A stretch of 64,000 nucleotides of DNA from Bifiguratus adelaidae (taxonomy: Eukaryota > Mucoromycota > Endogonomycetes > Endogonales), in NCBI GenBank assembly GCA_002261195.1, contig MVBO01000014.1, positions 62,001-126,000 of the forward strand, read 5' to 3'. The notes under the pieces were generated by a model that was given only the letters and a program-made list of their open reading frames with translations, was not told the origin of the DNA and made no database searches. The number at the start of each line of letters is the position of its first letter. Positions within the stretch are counted from its first letter, which is position 1. The translations under genes were made by a program, and so were the position numbers. This document shows, piece after piece, positions 11,246 to 23,500 of this stretch.

Positions 11246-13989
11246 CTACCGGACGCTTGCCTTTTCTTCCTTTTCCAATGCAGCCATTTCCTGGGCAACT
11301 TCATTTTCGACTTCTTCGCGCATCTCAATGGACGCATACCGTTTGTACGAGTATCCGAGTAAATTGATTCCCACAATCACTTTAAGGGCGACAAGACTAG
11401 TGCGCGAAAGAGTCAGATCGATGCACATAAAAGAATAGGAACATACCTAGCAAAGGCAACGGCAAAGACAATGCCGAGCGCCGCCAAACGAAGCGCGCCT
11501 TGACTCCAATTGTTGCCTGTCCAACGTGTTCGCCAATCAAACCCAAAGATGGTCCCTAAAGCGCCCATGATACCGCCATGAACAATAGCGTGGATAAGTG
11601 CGTCTACCCCAGAAAGCTGTGTTGATGTGACAAGGGGAGAAATGTTGGACGTCTTTGGCATTTCGAAATTGTCGATGGGAGGAGTAAAATCTATGAGGGA
11701 GAATGTTTGTAGCGTGAAGTAAATGATCTGCGATACCCGGTCAGAAATGCGAGTGGCAAAACGTCAGTGTCGCACACCTACCAGACAACACAATGGCAAA
11801 GTTGGAAAGCCAATGCGCCTCGAGACAACAGGGGACTGATCCACAAAGGTCTATGTGCATCGTGAATACACATTCTCCGGAGTGACGATGTTAATAACTC
11901 ACATTCTTGGCTCCACCCACACGCCCAGGACTGCCCACCACCAGATCTTTGCAGAGCACATCGATATATTTACCATAGACACTTGGTCGGATATGGTTAA
12001 ATTTGGTGATAAAGGCATGTTTCAACCAGTCTACCATGAGCTCAGAGGCAAGGACCATGAAGACAGGCGTCAATAGCGATTCAAAGGTAGTGGTAGTCGG
12101 AAGCTTAAGGAGAGGGACGAAATTGCTCGGCAATATGGAGAAGGGAGACGGTGGAGATTCGGCAAGCTCGATAACATTTCGCAATGTGATGATGGTGAGG
12201 AAGACGCATTGTTGGAATCGTTCCACAATATCTAATTCGAATGAGTGTTTTGCTAAAGACAGCCAATCTAGCCTTTTTAGCTCACCACTGCAGCTTAGTT
12301 GGAACAGATTTTCGCGTTCAAACCGTTTAAAGACGGAGCCTTTGATCTCCACAAATTGGTTTGAAATTAATAGTGAAAGCAGAGCGTTAGAGTAGAAATT
12401 GATGGTGACATTGAGAGTGATCATTTGGACAAAGAGGACCATGGTATGTGTAACTAGAAAGAGTCGTCAGAAAGGCGCAATCATACCAACGTGAGGCAAA
12501 ATACTCACGCATATAGATTAGTGCCAACAAGAAAAACGTAATAGGTCGTAGAGATTGCTTTGCAGCAGCTCTTCTGCTGGAAGCTGTTTTGGAGCGCCCA
12601 AGGGTGGACTTGGAGAAGAGCGCATCTAGAATGTCACCACCAAGAGAACAGCAAAGCTTATCACAAATCTAATGGCCCATATTCAGCAAGGCTCAATGGC
12701 AATCTCATGGTCGCTTGCTCATACCTCGAGGACATTGAAAATAACGTAAACTTTGATGCTCGATTGCCCGCGAATGGTGTGGTATACCTTGCTTGCGTCG
12801 ACAGATCGCATGACGAAGCATGCCACGAATAGCAGCAATCCTTTGAGCAGATCACATTTCTGTGATGCTTTCAGATGCCTATCCAATTGCCTCATGAGTA
12901 CGAAACAGGAGATAGGGTTGAAAGCAATGACACTTACATACGCTCTCCGCTAGAAAAACGAGACGCAAACGAGTGTAGACAGACTCGCACGAAGTGATAG
13001 AACGCAATAATAAGCCTGATGGGAAATATCGAAAACATATACAAGAGCGAATCAAGACAGACAAAGAAGCCAAAGAGCATGAGATGTTCAATGGCCGCTG
13101 GTACTTTGAGCAGATTGGTGACTCGCTCCCGCTTGAGTTCTTGCGACGAGTCGAAATCTGAAGCCATCAATTCGTCCTTCAAGTACGTCCACAATGAAAG
13201 GTTTGGTGAATTGCTTCGTTTTGATGCTTGTGGTTTGATTGCGGTGGTTTGGTTGGGCTCTCCAGAGTTTATTGGATCAGACACTTGGTGCAAGTTGTCC
13301 ATCATGGATAGGATTTCGGAGGGAGGCGACGTGACTGTAGATGAGCGTCGGTGGCGCTGGTGATCTGGCTGCAATACATCGAGCATTTTAGGAGGAGCAG
13401 TTTCGAGGGATGTCCGAGAGGTTCGCAGAGAATTTTCGCCCATGAAAGTCTCTGTTTGTTCATATAACGCACGAGTATCGACAGAGTGCTCCTCTGCATC
13501 TGTTGAAGGTCGCTGTCGCGATTCACCCTCTTCGTCTCTTTGCTTCACTTCGTGATTCGATTTATGCGTGCTTTCTTGGTCAACCAAGCCATTCATATCA
13601 TGGCTCAGCTGTGATAGTTGTCCCAGAGACGTCCTTGGCGATTTGGCATCTGACTTTGACTGTCGGTGCTTTTTCCGACGCCGCGGACCAGAGGTAGAGT
13701 TGGGTATTGAAGGGATGTCACTGTCGGTATGGTTGTAGCTGCCACCACTGTTAGACTCAGAGGTGTCCAAGATGGAGTAGACGTTGTTTGAACGCGGAGA
13801 CTTGGTGGTCGGCGAGGATGTACCACTGTTCATGCTCATGGGTGTCACTGGCTGCGGAGGGGATACGAACCCGCTTCTGCTGCTATGACGCCGGCGCGTT
13901 GTAAAACTAAAGTCATCTTCGGTCGTCGTCCGTATGCGCAGCAAAGGCGTGGAGCTAGACGGTGTTACCTGTGGTTCAAATGATGCCAT
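11246..13989 (-). CDS. TAPT1/Emp65-family ER membrane protein
   Basis: Eight exons on the minus strand (12938-13989, 12725-12890, 12509-12668, 12286-12453, 11903-12231, 11782-11850, 11447-11727, 11246-11396) total 791 residues, all in phase. Residues 1 to about 270 are Ser/Thr/Pro-rich and disordered. The family core follows: NLLKVPAAIEHLMLFGFFVCLDSLLYMF, DASKVYHTIRGQSSIKVYVIFNVLE, ICDKLCCSLGGDILDALF, NFYSNALLSLLISNQFVEIKGSVFKRF, CSDIVERFQQCVFL, ELMVDWLKHAFITKFN, and RRIGFPTLPL. These match the TAPT1 (transmembrane anterior posterior transformation 1)/yeast Emp65 family, integral ER proteins linked to SUN-domain Slp1/Emp65 quality control and to ciliary/ER functions in animals. Several membrane helices are visible. 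The start lies only 26 bases from the stop of the next gene upstream on the same strand, so their UTRs must overlap. Confidence 0.9.
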
Positions 13990-14015
13990 GAGACATGTTT
14001 CCACAAGACGACAAT

Positions 14016-14679
14016 TTATGGCAATGCTTTGTATGCGTGACCTTGTCTCCGTCTGGTGAATGTCCATACAGTAATAATAGCCCATACTACACACTGTATC
14101 CATGCAAATGCTATAGCTCCTTTGAGGCAGCCACATGCTGTGTTCATGGATCCTACCCATGGATATAAACTGGGATTGGCAAAGATGGTATCCCAGGAAA
14201 GATAATGGGTCCATTGGCATCCAGCAAACGAAGAATTGTCGGTCGTCATGGCATAGGTGTCGACGGTTGGTGTGAGTCCAGCGATAAAGAATGCAATGAT
14301 GAACAATGTTGTGGTGGTGAGAAGGTGATAGGTTGGTGTCCATGCCTTGTAGAATGGACTGATGTCAAAAGCTTGGACTAGACTGAACATCAAAGCACAG
14401 CATGTGGGTATGAACATGAAAATGTAGGATCCTGGCCATGTCCAAGCTTCTTGGTATGTATCCGCTGAGCCGAATCAAAGGATGAGTCCACCTTCCATGC
14501 ACTAGATAATAGCACTTACCAGCACCGAGCGCGCTTCCGCCTCCTCGAAGGAAGGCATAGACACTTGCCGCAATACCGATCAACAGCCCAAGCGAGATGA
14601 AAGACAAGACGCTTGCAGTAGCATAAAGCAGCTGTAGTCTACTAAATGACCGCAGTTTTGCCTTCAAGACTGCAAACAT
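14016..14679 (-). CDS. Four-helix membrane protein, MARVEL-like topology
   Basis: Two exons on the minus strand (14520-14679, 14016-14464) give 202 residues in phase. The ATG at 14679 is the first in the reading frame that leaves an uninterrupted product. I see four hydrophobic segments: about residues 14-40 (YATASVLSFISLGLLIG), about 62-85 (YIFMFIPTCCALMFSLVQAF), about 95-117 (LLTTTTLFIIAFFIAGL), and about 165-188 (FAWIQCVVWAIITVWTF). A Cys-bearing loop lies between helices three and four. The layout resembles MARVEL/tetraspan proteins of fungal plasma membranes, but I do not recognise a named family, so no function is assigned. It is tandem with the TAPT1-like gene downstream (26-base gap). 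Confidence 0.68.
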
Positions 14680-14868
14680 GCCAGACTCATTGGTCAATGT
14701 CGGGACGTTTAAAAGGAAGGGAGTGAGAGCCAAGAACTCCCAAGATAGTCCACAAATGGAAATTTACTCTTGGTTCTTTACCGCGCTCAGCACTCATTGT
14801 TGTTGCAGACAAGCATTGGTGAGAGGCACGGACATCGATGTCATCTTACTAACTCTGGATCTAGAGAC

Positions 14869-15455
14869 ATGAATGGCATATTGGAGCGCAAAAACAGGGA
14901 TTCATCGGATGGGGAGGATTTTATTCCCAACATTACATCGAATCGGATGCTTACCGTACTCTCGGTGAACGAAGTAATTACCATGGCCAAGCATCAATAC
15001 CGTACAAGAGTAACGCCTACCACAAGCAGTTCAAGTAACCTTTTGGAGCTCTTTGGTGAGATTTGCAAAGATTGCGCGCATATATGCATCTGATCTGACA
15101 TGTCATTAAAGGGATCGTCTTTTCGGTTAATCGATCCACGTCGCCCAATATGTTGAGCTTTTCCTTGACCAATACACAGTCGTCATTGTTGAAGCCTGGA
15201 CTGCTCCCAGTCGCTCACGCCGAACCTGTTCTGCAGTGCTATTATTGGCAAATGGACGACGAGGTGGACGTCGCCATGCTTATGGGAACAGAAGACGTTG
15301 TGGTGCGCGTCGTTGGACGAATCTATCCCTGGGATGCCAATGATCCTCTAATCGTCAATGCTCGTCATCAAGCAGCTTTTCAATGCTATCAAATCAAGCT
15401 TTCAAGTGCAATGGAAGCGCAGCGTGTGCATGAAATGACCGCACGTAAGCAATAA
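14869..15455 (+). CDS. Hypothetical protein with OB-fold-like pattern
   Basis: Two exons (14869-15055, 15112-15455) encode 176 residues in phase. The ATG at 14869 begins MNGILERKNRDSSDGEDF. The body alternates beta-like strands: LTVLSVNEVITMAK, NLLELFGIVFSVNRSTSPNM, LQCYYWQM, and EDVVVRVVGRIYPWDANDP followed by QCYQIKLSS. Patterns of the type 'xLxGxVxxV ... CYYW ... VVVRVVGRI' are typical of OB folds such as RPA32/Stn1/Ten1 single-strand DNA-binding proteins. That is only a pattern match; the protein could equally be another small beta-barrel. It is divergent from the four-helix membrane-protein gene (189 bases between starts) and lies 53 bases before the PIG-O start. Confidence 0.55.
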
Positions 15456-15508
15456 AATCCCCCTGAACGCATTGTGGTTTGCTCTCATGGACGTTCTATG
15501 ATCCTTCA

Positions 15509-18500
15509 ATGCGGAGGCATTGGTCAAGTTTTCTAGTTAGTCTATGGCTATTCTGCTGCCATGGCATCGCTATACATGTGCTTCTATGTGGATTCCTCTT
15601 AACACGGCAGACAACAGAAACAAGAGGCACATTACTGGGGGACCCATGGGCGGGCCTTCCACTCACCGATGTCAGCACACCTTTCTTTTTTAACAAAACT
15701 GCCTTGTCTACAGCTGAAGAAGAAGTCAGAGAAGGCAATGGGCAATTCGACGGGGAGAAACTCTTGCGCAACCTCTCGCTGCAAGTCGATGCAGCAAAAC
15801 GCGAACAGGGACAAAGACCGTTCAAGCGCCTTATCATCGTGCTGATTGATGCTCTCCGCTTTGACTTTCTGCTACATCGCGACAAGGTGCCAGAAGGTGC
15901 AGAGTACTATGTCAACCATGTACCGATTATTCAGCAGTTGATCGATGTTTATCCCAAACGCTCCTTACTTTTTCAATTTCGCGCCGATCCTCCAACGACG
16001 ACTATGCAAAGACTCAAAGCTCTCATGACTGGATCATTACCGACCTTCATTGACGCAGGCAGCAACTTCGCCTCAACAGCTATCGATGAGGACAACCTCA
16101 TTCGTCATCTCAATCGATCACATCCAAGAATCTACTTTATGGGTGACGATACTTGGCATCACCTTTATGGCGATGTCCTCTTTCGAACCGACAGAACATT
16201 TCCCTTCGACAGCTTCAAACTCAATGATCTTTATACAGTAGATAATGGGGTGAAGAACCGCCTGAACCCACTGTTGCAACAACTGAAGGAGAACCCTGCG
16301 GATGTGGGCTGGGACGTGGTGATTGCACATTTTCTAGGAGTGGATCATTGCGGGCACAAGTTTGGTCCGTCTCACCCTTCCATGGCATCAAAGCTCCAAG
16401 AGATCAATAGTGTCATCGAGAAGATTGTCAACAACGTGGACAAGGAGACGCTTTTTGTGCTTATGGGAGACCACGGCATGACCGCAGAAGGGGATCACGG
16501 CGGAGATAGCGAAGAGGAGCTAATGAGCAGCTTGTTCCTATACTCCAACAGGGACCTCACGCTAGGAAGAGGCCAAGAGCAATTGGCAGAAGAAGAAGTG
16601 TTTTGGAGCTCTTTCCACTCACAAACAAATGATTATCGGTCGCGCAAACTTGGTTACGACTTTGACTCTGTTACAGCTCATCTCCGCTACGACGCACGTA
16701 ACGCAAAGTATCCAATGATTACTCAAATCCAACTTGTACCCACGCTCGCTTACCTACTCAATCTACCAATACCCTACGGCAACCTTGGTGCACTTGTCCC
16801 CGATCTATTATACGGCTATCCACTGTCAAACGGTGCCAGCAAGCTTGAACAACATCAACATCGCTTATACAACCTTTTCCACGCTTTAGAAAGCATACGA
16901 CCTAACGCACTACAAGTATACAGATATCTATATAATTACGCCCAGCAAAACGACGATTTTGGCTTTCAGATGCCTCAGTTGACGCCATTATTTCACATCT
17001 TTCACCAAGCTGAACAAAATGTGCAACAGTGGACAGAATCACGGCTTTTTCAAGATATGATACAGCAGGAAGGCAAGATTGCTTCCGCCGACGACTTTCA
17101 ACAATTATGCGCGATGCTTCTCCGCTTATTTGCAGCCTATGACGATTTTATGACCACAACTCTCGAACATTGCAAGCACATGTGGGCCCAATTCGACGTG
17201 GGGTGCATGTACCTCGGGGTGGCGACACTTGTGCTTTGCTTTGCTGTCTCTCTCAACTTGGTAGTGGGGACCATCGACATAAAGGCCAATGAGACGCTCT
17301 TTGGACTTCAACGTGGTGGGTTGCTTGGCATTCTTATCGGATCCGGCCTGTTACTGGCCTGGAAGGCTGTGATTGCTGATGCTACTCGCGTCATACTCCC
17401 CGGCTGGTTTATGAAATTGGGACCTATTGCCGCCTTGTTCACCTTCACATCGATCGGTTCCATGATTGGAGTCGTGACCGGTGCAGTCTCTCGTGGAATG
17501 CATATGTTTTCCATCTCGCGGACGCCCTTTTTGGAACAAATGCGGTCTCATCAGCTGATTATCGCCGTCGCCGTCTTTTTCCATTCATTCTCCCTTGCCT
17601 CCAACAGTTACATCATCTTTGAGGACCGCGTTATTCGATACATCATCAATAGTCTCTCTGTCTACCTCGCTATCTGTCAACTTCGTTCAAGCGTGTCCGG
17701 ACAGCGAATTTTCAGCCTACAGCCTATCATTCTCTTGTTGTACACCCGATTGACAAGCATGACGGGAATTTGCCGTGAAGAGCAGTATCCGCATTGTCAA
17801 TACGTGTCGAGTGTCTCGCTCGGGAATTTCTGGAACGCTGCTGACACGATATCAAGCATAGCTTACATTGTCGGTACGGTCGTCTTCGTCGGTACGACAC
17901 TTATGTGGACATTTCGCACCGCTTCAAGCATGATGCACGGTCACGGCAAGGAATGTATCCCAACTCGATCCGCAGAGTTCGCTTATGGACTCGCACTTTG
18001 TGCTTTGACAACAAGATGGGTTTGGATCTTGTATCGGGATAGTGTGGATGTGTCTGCATCTGCGTTGACGCATACCGAGGATCCAACTTTGATTCTTAAT
18101 GGGACAGTACAAGAGGATCCTGCAATGGTAGCCGCCACGATGATCATGCAGCTTCATCCAAATTTATTCCTATGGTTGAGCTCAGCGTTCGAAATTCACA
18201 TTCCACGCCTACTGTATACGCTAACAATCGTCGGCATATTCACTTCCGCGTATCAGACTTTACGCCTGGGAGAAACACCTGCCGATGTACACACGAATTT
18301 CATGCAAGCGGCCTGGCTCGGCTTACTTTCATCAACCATCACTTTGGCGACGCTACAGAGGCCTATCGGCGGCTTCCTGATAATTACCACGCCCATCATT
18401 CTCGTTCGACTATTGGCTACACCGGAGATTCCTACGAGTTCCGCTCAGACACGAAAGTCAGTCTTGTACGTTCGTCTGGCCTTACTCCATTACCTCGGCT

Positions 18501-18970
18501 TTCACCTCTTCTTTACTACGGGTCATCAATCCATAATCACTGCCATACACTGGGATGCCGCCTTTGTTGGCTTTCGCGAATTGCACATGGAACTAGGAGG
18601 TATCCTAGTGGGACTTTCAACCCTGGCCGGATGGCTCTTTGGCTGGAGTGCGATGATTATTTTGGTTTTGGATACTTGGCAAGCCTGCTACGCTCCGGTT
18701 GAAAAGCCAAGATCTCCCAAAAAGGAAGATCTCTTGCCGCTTTTGCAGCAAATACTAGCGTTTCAAACGTTCATTACTGTCATGCCCACCGCCCTCGCAT
18801 CCGTCTTTATCACGTTACTCCGACGACATCTCATGACCTGGAAGATCTTCGCGCCAAGGGTCCTCTTGCAATGTCTTTTACTTTTGACAACAGATGTTTG
18901 CCTGCTTGGCATGCTCGTGACGGTGACATTTGTACTCATATTATGCTTTCCTGACCAGGTCGCTATTTGA
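15509..18970 (+). CDS. GPI13: GPI ethanolamine-phosphate transferase 3 (PIG-O/Gpi13)
   Basis: A single uninterrupted reading frame of 1,153 residues, starting at the first ATG in frame (MRRHWSSFLVSLWLF). An N-terminal membrane anchor precedes an alkaline-phosphatase-fold lumenal domain: LIIVLIDALRFDFLLHRD (metal-binding Asp), PPTTTMQRLKALMTGSLP (Thr nucleophile), VIAHFLGVDHCGHKFGPSHP and LMGDHGMTAEGDHGGDS. From about residue 570 there are a dozen or more membrane helices, ending with a PIG-O-like motif RRHLMTWKIFAPRVLLQ. The enzyme adds phosphoethanolamine to the third mannose of the GPI precursor in the ER, the group later joined to protein. It is notable that this 3.5-kb gene has no introns although its neighbours are cut into 7-15 exons. 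Confidence 0.95.
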   Translation: MRRHWSSFLVSLWLFCCHGIAIHVLLCGFLLTRQTTETRGTLLGDPWAGLPLTDVSTPFFFNKTALSTAEEEVREGNGQFDGEKLLRNLSLQVDAAKREQGQRPFKRLIIVLIDALRFDFLLHRDKVPEGAEYYVNHVPIIQQLIDVYPKRSLLFQFRADPPTTTMQRLKALMTGSLPTFIDAGSNFASTAIDEDNLIRHLNRSHPRIYFMGDDTWHHLYGDVLFRTDRTFPFDSFKLNDLYTVDNGVKNRLNPLLQQLKENPADVGWDVVIAHFLGVDHCGHKFGPSHPSMASKLQEINSVIEKIVNNVDKETLFVLMGDHGMTAEGDHGGDSEEELMSSLFLYSNRDLTLGRGQEQLAEEEVFWSSFHSQTNDYRSRKLGYDFDSVTAHLRYDARNAKYPMITQIQLVPTLAYLLNLPIPYGNLGALVPDLLYGYPLSNGASKLEQHQHRLYNLFHALESIRPNALQVYRYLYNYAQQNDDFGFQMPQLTPLFHIFHQAEQNVQQWTESRLFQDMIQQEGKIASADDFQQLCAMLLRLFAAYDDFMTTTLEHCKHMWAQFDVGCMYLGVATLVLCFAVSLNLVVGTIDIKANETLFGLQRGGLLGILIGSGLLLAWKAVIADATRVILPGWFMKLGPIAALFTFTSIGSMIGVVTGAVSRGMHMFSISRTPFLEQMRSHQLIIAVAVFFHSFSLASNSYIIFEDRVIRYIINSLSVYLAICQLRSSVSGQRIFSLQPIILLLYTRLTSMTGICREEQYPHCQYVSSVSLGNFWNAADTISSIAYIVGTVVFVGTTLMWTFRTASSMMHGHGKECIPTRSAEFAYGLALCALTTRWVWILYRDSVDVSASALTHTEDPTLILNGTVQEDPAMVAATMIMQLHPNLFLWLSSAFEIHIPRLLYTLTIVGIFTSAYQTLRLGETPADVHTNFMQAAWLGLLSSTITLATLQRPIGGFLIITTPIILVRLLATPEIPTSSAQTRKSVLYVRLALLHYLGFHLFFTTGHQSIITAIHWDAAFVGFRELHMELGGILVGLSTLAGWLFGWSAMIILVLDTWQACYAPVEKPRSPKKEDLLPLLQQILAFQTFITVMPTALASVFITLLRRHLMTWKIFAPRVLLQCLLLLTTDVCLLGMLVTVTFVLILCFPDQVAI

Positions 18971-20576
18971 TGAGAGAGCCTGGTTCATGGTTGTACAAAA
19001 AGAACGTATAGAGTTTTTCGAATGCTGAATTCCCAAATGAGGTGCACCTGTGTGACCAACATAAGGCGGGGGTCTCGTGCTCACCACGAGCAGGGCGTTC
19101 CTGTTTTGGCAATCAATGTTCAAATAATGATCGAGAAACATCGCCACCCCGCCCTTTGCCGAACCTGGTTCAAGGCGACACAAATGATCATCCCTCCGCT
19201 GACGCATCGTCCCTTTTTGTCGCGTCATGCGATCCATGTTCGGACGTTAAGCATTTGTCGGTCCATGAAATCTGCCGGTTCAGCCGTTTAGAGCCTAGTG
19301 CACACACGCTCCGAAACATGGCCATTGTTTTGGCATCGAGATTTGGTCTAGTGCTATAGTAGATAGAACTCCCCAAAGAAGTGCGTTCCGAAAATGGCTC
19401 CTCGACAGCACGGAAGATGAGCTCGCCAAGGGCCAACCACATCCAAGAATTCGGAGAATCAAAATCCTTACGGCAAAAAATGTGGGGTCAACGGATATCC
19501 CCAATCGATTGGATAACACTTTTTACGCATCTTGTTTATTTAGCACCTCAACTACAAAAGGCTAGCACCAGAGTACAATACTAACGATCTTGCGGTCATG
19601 GCGTTCAATAAAAGCCGGCCGAAGCCGGGTAACATAGCCGCTACTTTGGATAACCTCAGAGATGAAAAGAACTGTTTGAATTAGGCTCGTGGTACTAAAA
19701 GTCGGGTTGGTGGCTAAAATGTTAGACGTAACGATGTACAGACTTGCAGAGGGGGCAAATTCCAGAAACGCGCCGCTCCGCCGGCAAATTCTTACTGCCG
19801 ATTGTCACACAGCATCACACAATGATGAAGTAAAGTATTTTAGCCAATGAGCGCAATTCATCTTAGTCTTCACCTGACCAACTTTGGATGATGTGACATT
19901 TCGATTGGCGTGTAGCAGCATAACGCATCACAAATAGACTGCTTCCCGAACTCTCGGGCCCACGCACACCCCGCAAATTTTCGAGTTGGGCCCATCCAGA
20001 GACCTTTCTGTCTCGCTAGACGCATCTTTCTCTTGTTGTGGTGCCGTTCAACCGTGCACTCGGTATATCATCACCTTTTATTTCAACACTGCTCCGCTAT
20101 AGTCGTTCCTGACTTTAAGCGTCCGCAGCTCCTCACCTCACTTGCTATTTTCCTTCAACCACCATCTTGTGGGATTGTATCCAACCCTCTTGTACAGTTC
20201 TTTATTGTTGTTGTCAGTTGGCGTGCTTCCGCTTGATCAGATATCAGTCCATCACTGATAGGTGTATACATTTGGATCTTTTTATTACTGACAGGTAAGC
20301 ATTTTATTGGCGGGAGATGGCCATCTAGATGCGGTTGATTGACGGGATCTTGCCTATTTTGCTCCCTCTGCTCCCCGTATCGCCTCATCTTCACCGGTTT
20401 GCAACATTTCCTCTCGCTCTGCTACTGCATGCGCCGTCTTCCTGTCTCTTTCTCAGAACCATTTACCCGGCACTCGGCATCCTCGTTTGCGACTATTCTT
20501 TAACGCCACGACTTGACGTGATTTTGACGCATCGACTACACGCGCCAAATCCTAGAACCTCTTATAATAGAGGATC
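18971..20576. other. Long intergenic region / CSL-gene 5' region
   Basis: About 1.6 kb without a gene I can support. Reading frames here are short, lack conserved motifs and overlap on both strands. From about 20,000 the sequence is pyrimidine-rich on the plus strand (ctcgctctgctactgc-type runs), as expected for a promoter and long 5' leader of the CSL gene starting at 20577. No tRNA, repeat array or transposon ends seen. Confidence 0.5.
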
Positions 20577-23500
20577 ATGCTCACATCTCAAACTGCGACA
20601 TCCTATCACGCAAACGAAGGACATTTATATACACCCTCAAATTCATCGTTTATGAATGTGTCAAACGTTCAGCCAGTGTATAATGCGAGAAAGAGGAAGC
20701 CGGAACATGCTGTACCGACGGCGGATATATCCGGCGGCGAAAGTTTTAATACCCACTCGCAAACTGTAACAAGCGGAGAACTACGGCGAAACTCTATTGC
20801 GTACCAGGGTCAATACTCACGCAGAGCTGCACATGGATCCGCGAATGGTGCAGCTCCGTCCTTTCATTCTAACGACGAACAGAGTCATTCTCGACGGAAT
20901 AGCGTCGATATAGGAGCTGCTGCGCATCATGTGTCAGACATGAATAATGGGATCTTCAAGCACAACGGGTCGAATGATCATGGCTTGTTTGCCTCCATGT
21001 CGCTTACGAATGGCAATCAAAGTTGGTCCGACTTTCTGTTGTCAACTCCAACTTCGCCAGTCGGAGAGGCGCCGTCTACGCGGCGTGCTAGTAGCACGGG
21101 TGCCGGTCAGCACGCTCCATCATCGTCGTATCAAGTGGGCTCATTGTTTTCGACAGAAGGCGGTGACGGCGGGCATGGAAACCAATCGGATAATCAATTT
21201 TATTTCAATGTCTCTAATGGACATGCAGATGGTGAACATCGTCAGGAACAAGCCAACGAGCACGATTTGATGCCTACCCGAGTCAAGGCAGAAGATCAGG
21301 CTTCGAACGAACAATCCAGTAGTTATGTCGATCTCATCGACATTTCGGTCGAGGCTGTGCCAGATGTCAAGGCGATGTTAGAATCCGCGTTGGCGGATAA
21401 TCATCACCACACCCCTACCTCGCCGAATCAGCAAGACCCTGAGAAAGAAATGCAGCTCGAGCGGTTGCGTATGCTCCACACTCAGATTCTTGTTCAACAG
21501 CAAAGAGAAGCGGCTAGTAGACAACAGCAGGAAGGGCATTCATCGTTCCGCACCCACAGAAATGATACTTCATCGCATCCTACGCCGCCACCCTCTCTAT
21601 CATTTGCCTCAGGCGAGTCTTCGCGCCTCAAGCAAAGGTCTCAATCCTGGAATATTGACATTCGACCAAATACTGCAAACGGCTTTAATCAAGTCGACCT
21701 ACATATGCATACGCGGCATGATTCTATTGATCACACTGGAATGAACGATGCCTTCAATCACAACGCCGCTTCCGTACAAGGTTCCTCTCCGATGACTCCT
21801 GCCTTTTTCACTCCCAATTTCCTCGAAGCTTTGAACAGCCTCTCGGATGTGGATCCTGACGCACCCAGTTCGACAGCGTCTAGCGAGATGCAGCATCCTC
21901 TTTACACAATGTCCATGCCAGAGAACAGCGTCATGGCAAATGATCTTGGACTGCTTTCTCAGGATATGGAGCTGCTGCATGCTTTTCAAAATAGTTCTCA
22001 CCCTCCAGGAGCGGACGCAAACGCAATGTCAAGATCCGGTCATCAAATGCCTCACGGGATGTATATGCATTTGGGCATGCAAGGTTATGACGGCAGCAAC
22101 GGGCGATCATCCTCTGAGACTGGAGATGGTAGCGATTCGCAGTTCAATCTGATGGGCAATATGCAACCGAAATCTGAACCTCGGGATTTTATGGAAAGTC
22201 TACTCGACGGTACATCTCGCACCGTTTCCCGAGATTCTGCTCGCCAATCCCGACATCGCGCTCACTCGGTTGGAGGCATAATCATGAAGGGCACTCAACT
22301 CAATCCCTCCATGTCTTCGTCCCGGCTAGCCAATGAGGTTTCGCAGGCGCAATTGCATGGAAAGCCGACACCCTCCACTTCAACGTCTTCTAATTCTATT
22401 CTGATGACTCGGGCAGCGAACACAAACATGTCAACTATCTCGCCTTCCGATCTAACGCTGCGCCTACATCGATCATCATCACTGTGCTCCCTTTCGTCTT
22501 CGCTTCCGTCTACGTCATCGCCGTCTCCTCCAAAGACTCCTGTCACATATGTCAACAAGCAGTCTCCACCTGACTCGCACCACTTTTCTCAGCGCACGCC
22601 AACCATCATGGAAGAAGATGAAGATATGGATGGTGTTCTTGGTTCACACAATACGTTCGGTGTCGCGAGTGCTCTCTCTGCCTTCAAGGATAGCTTGCCC
22701 AATGTGCCGTATGGTCAATCATTTGCCTCCTTTCATGGTGCGCATCCCTCATTTCAAACGAACATTCCGGCAGAAATGCTCAAAGGGATGATCAAGACTT
22801 ACTTGATGTCGGAGGATCCGGTAGCCGCTGGGGAGCGCACGGTGATGGTGTTGACTAGCAAGGTAGCCCAAAAGAGTTACGGTACCGAGAAGAGATTCTT
22901 GTGTCCACCACCAACTACTCTGCTTCTGGGATCCACCTGGTGGACGGCGGCACAAAATGGTACCAGTTCGGGTAATCAGAAGGCGCCACTTACACTCAAT
23001 CCGCCCTCCTTGACCATCAATATCAGTGGCGAGAATATCAGCCAGACGGGTAGCTTGGAATGGCAGACATCGAAAGGCTCTTTGCTTGATCTCAGTTCTA
23101 GCACCACCACCTCAGATCGCGTGGTGAGTGGGCGCTGTGTCAGCAAGCATCTTTACATCAATGATGTCGACGAGAAACGGAAACGAGTGCATGTCTTGGT
23201 CAAGGTTGTAGAAGGGGACGGAAAGCTTACGGGCACTTTCAGCAGCCAGGGCATCAAGGTAATTAGCAAGCCTAGCAAGAAGAGACAGAGTGTGAAGAAC
23301 ATGGAATTATGCATTCATCACGGAACGACAATTTCGCTCTTCAATCGTATTCGGTCTCAGACTGTCTCGACCAAGTACCTGGGTGTATCGACTACATTAG
23401 GTCAATCCATCAATTATGGTGGAGGAGGTCGCCTTGACTGGGCTCAATGCAAAATGGCCATGTTTGGCGGTGGAATGCAGCCAAGTTCCACAGATTCAAA

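Noticed and set aside
18971-20576. Possible gene or transposon remnant
   Set aside because: Only short overlapping frames without conserved motifs; no inverted ends or target duplications found.
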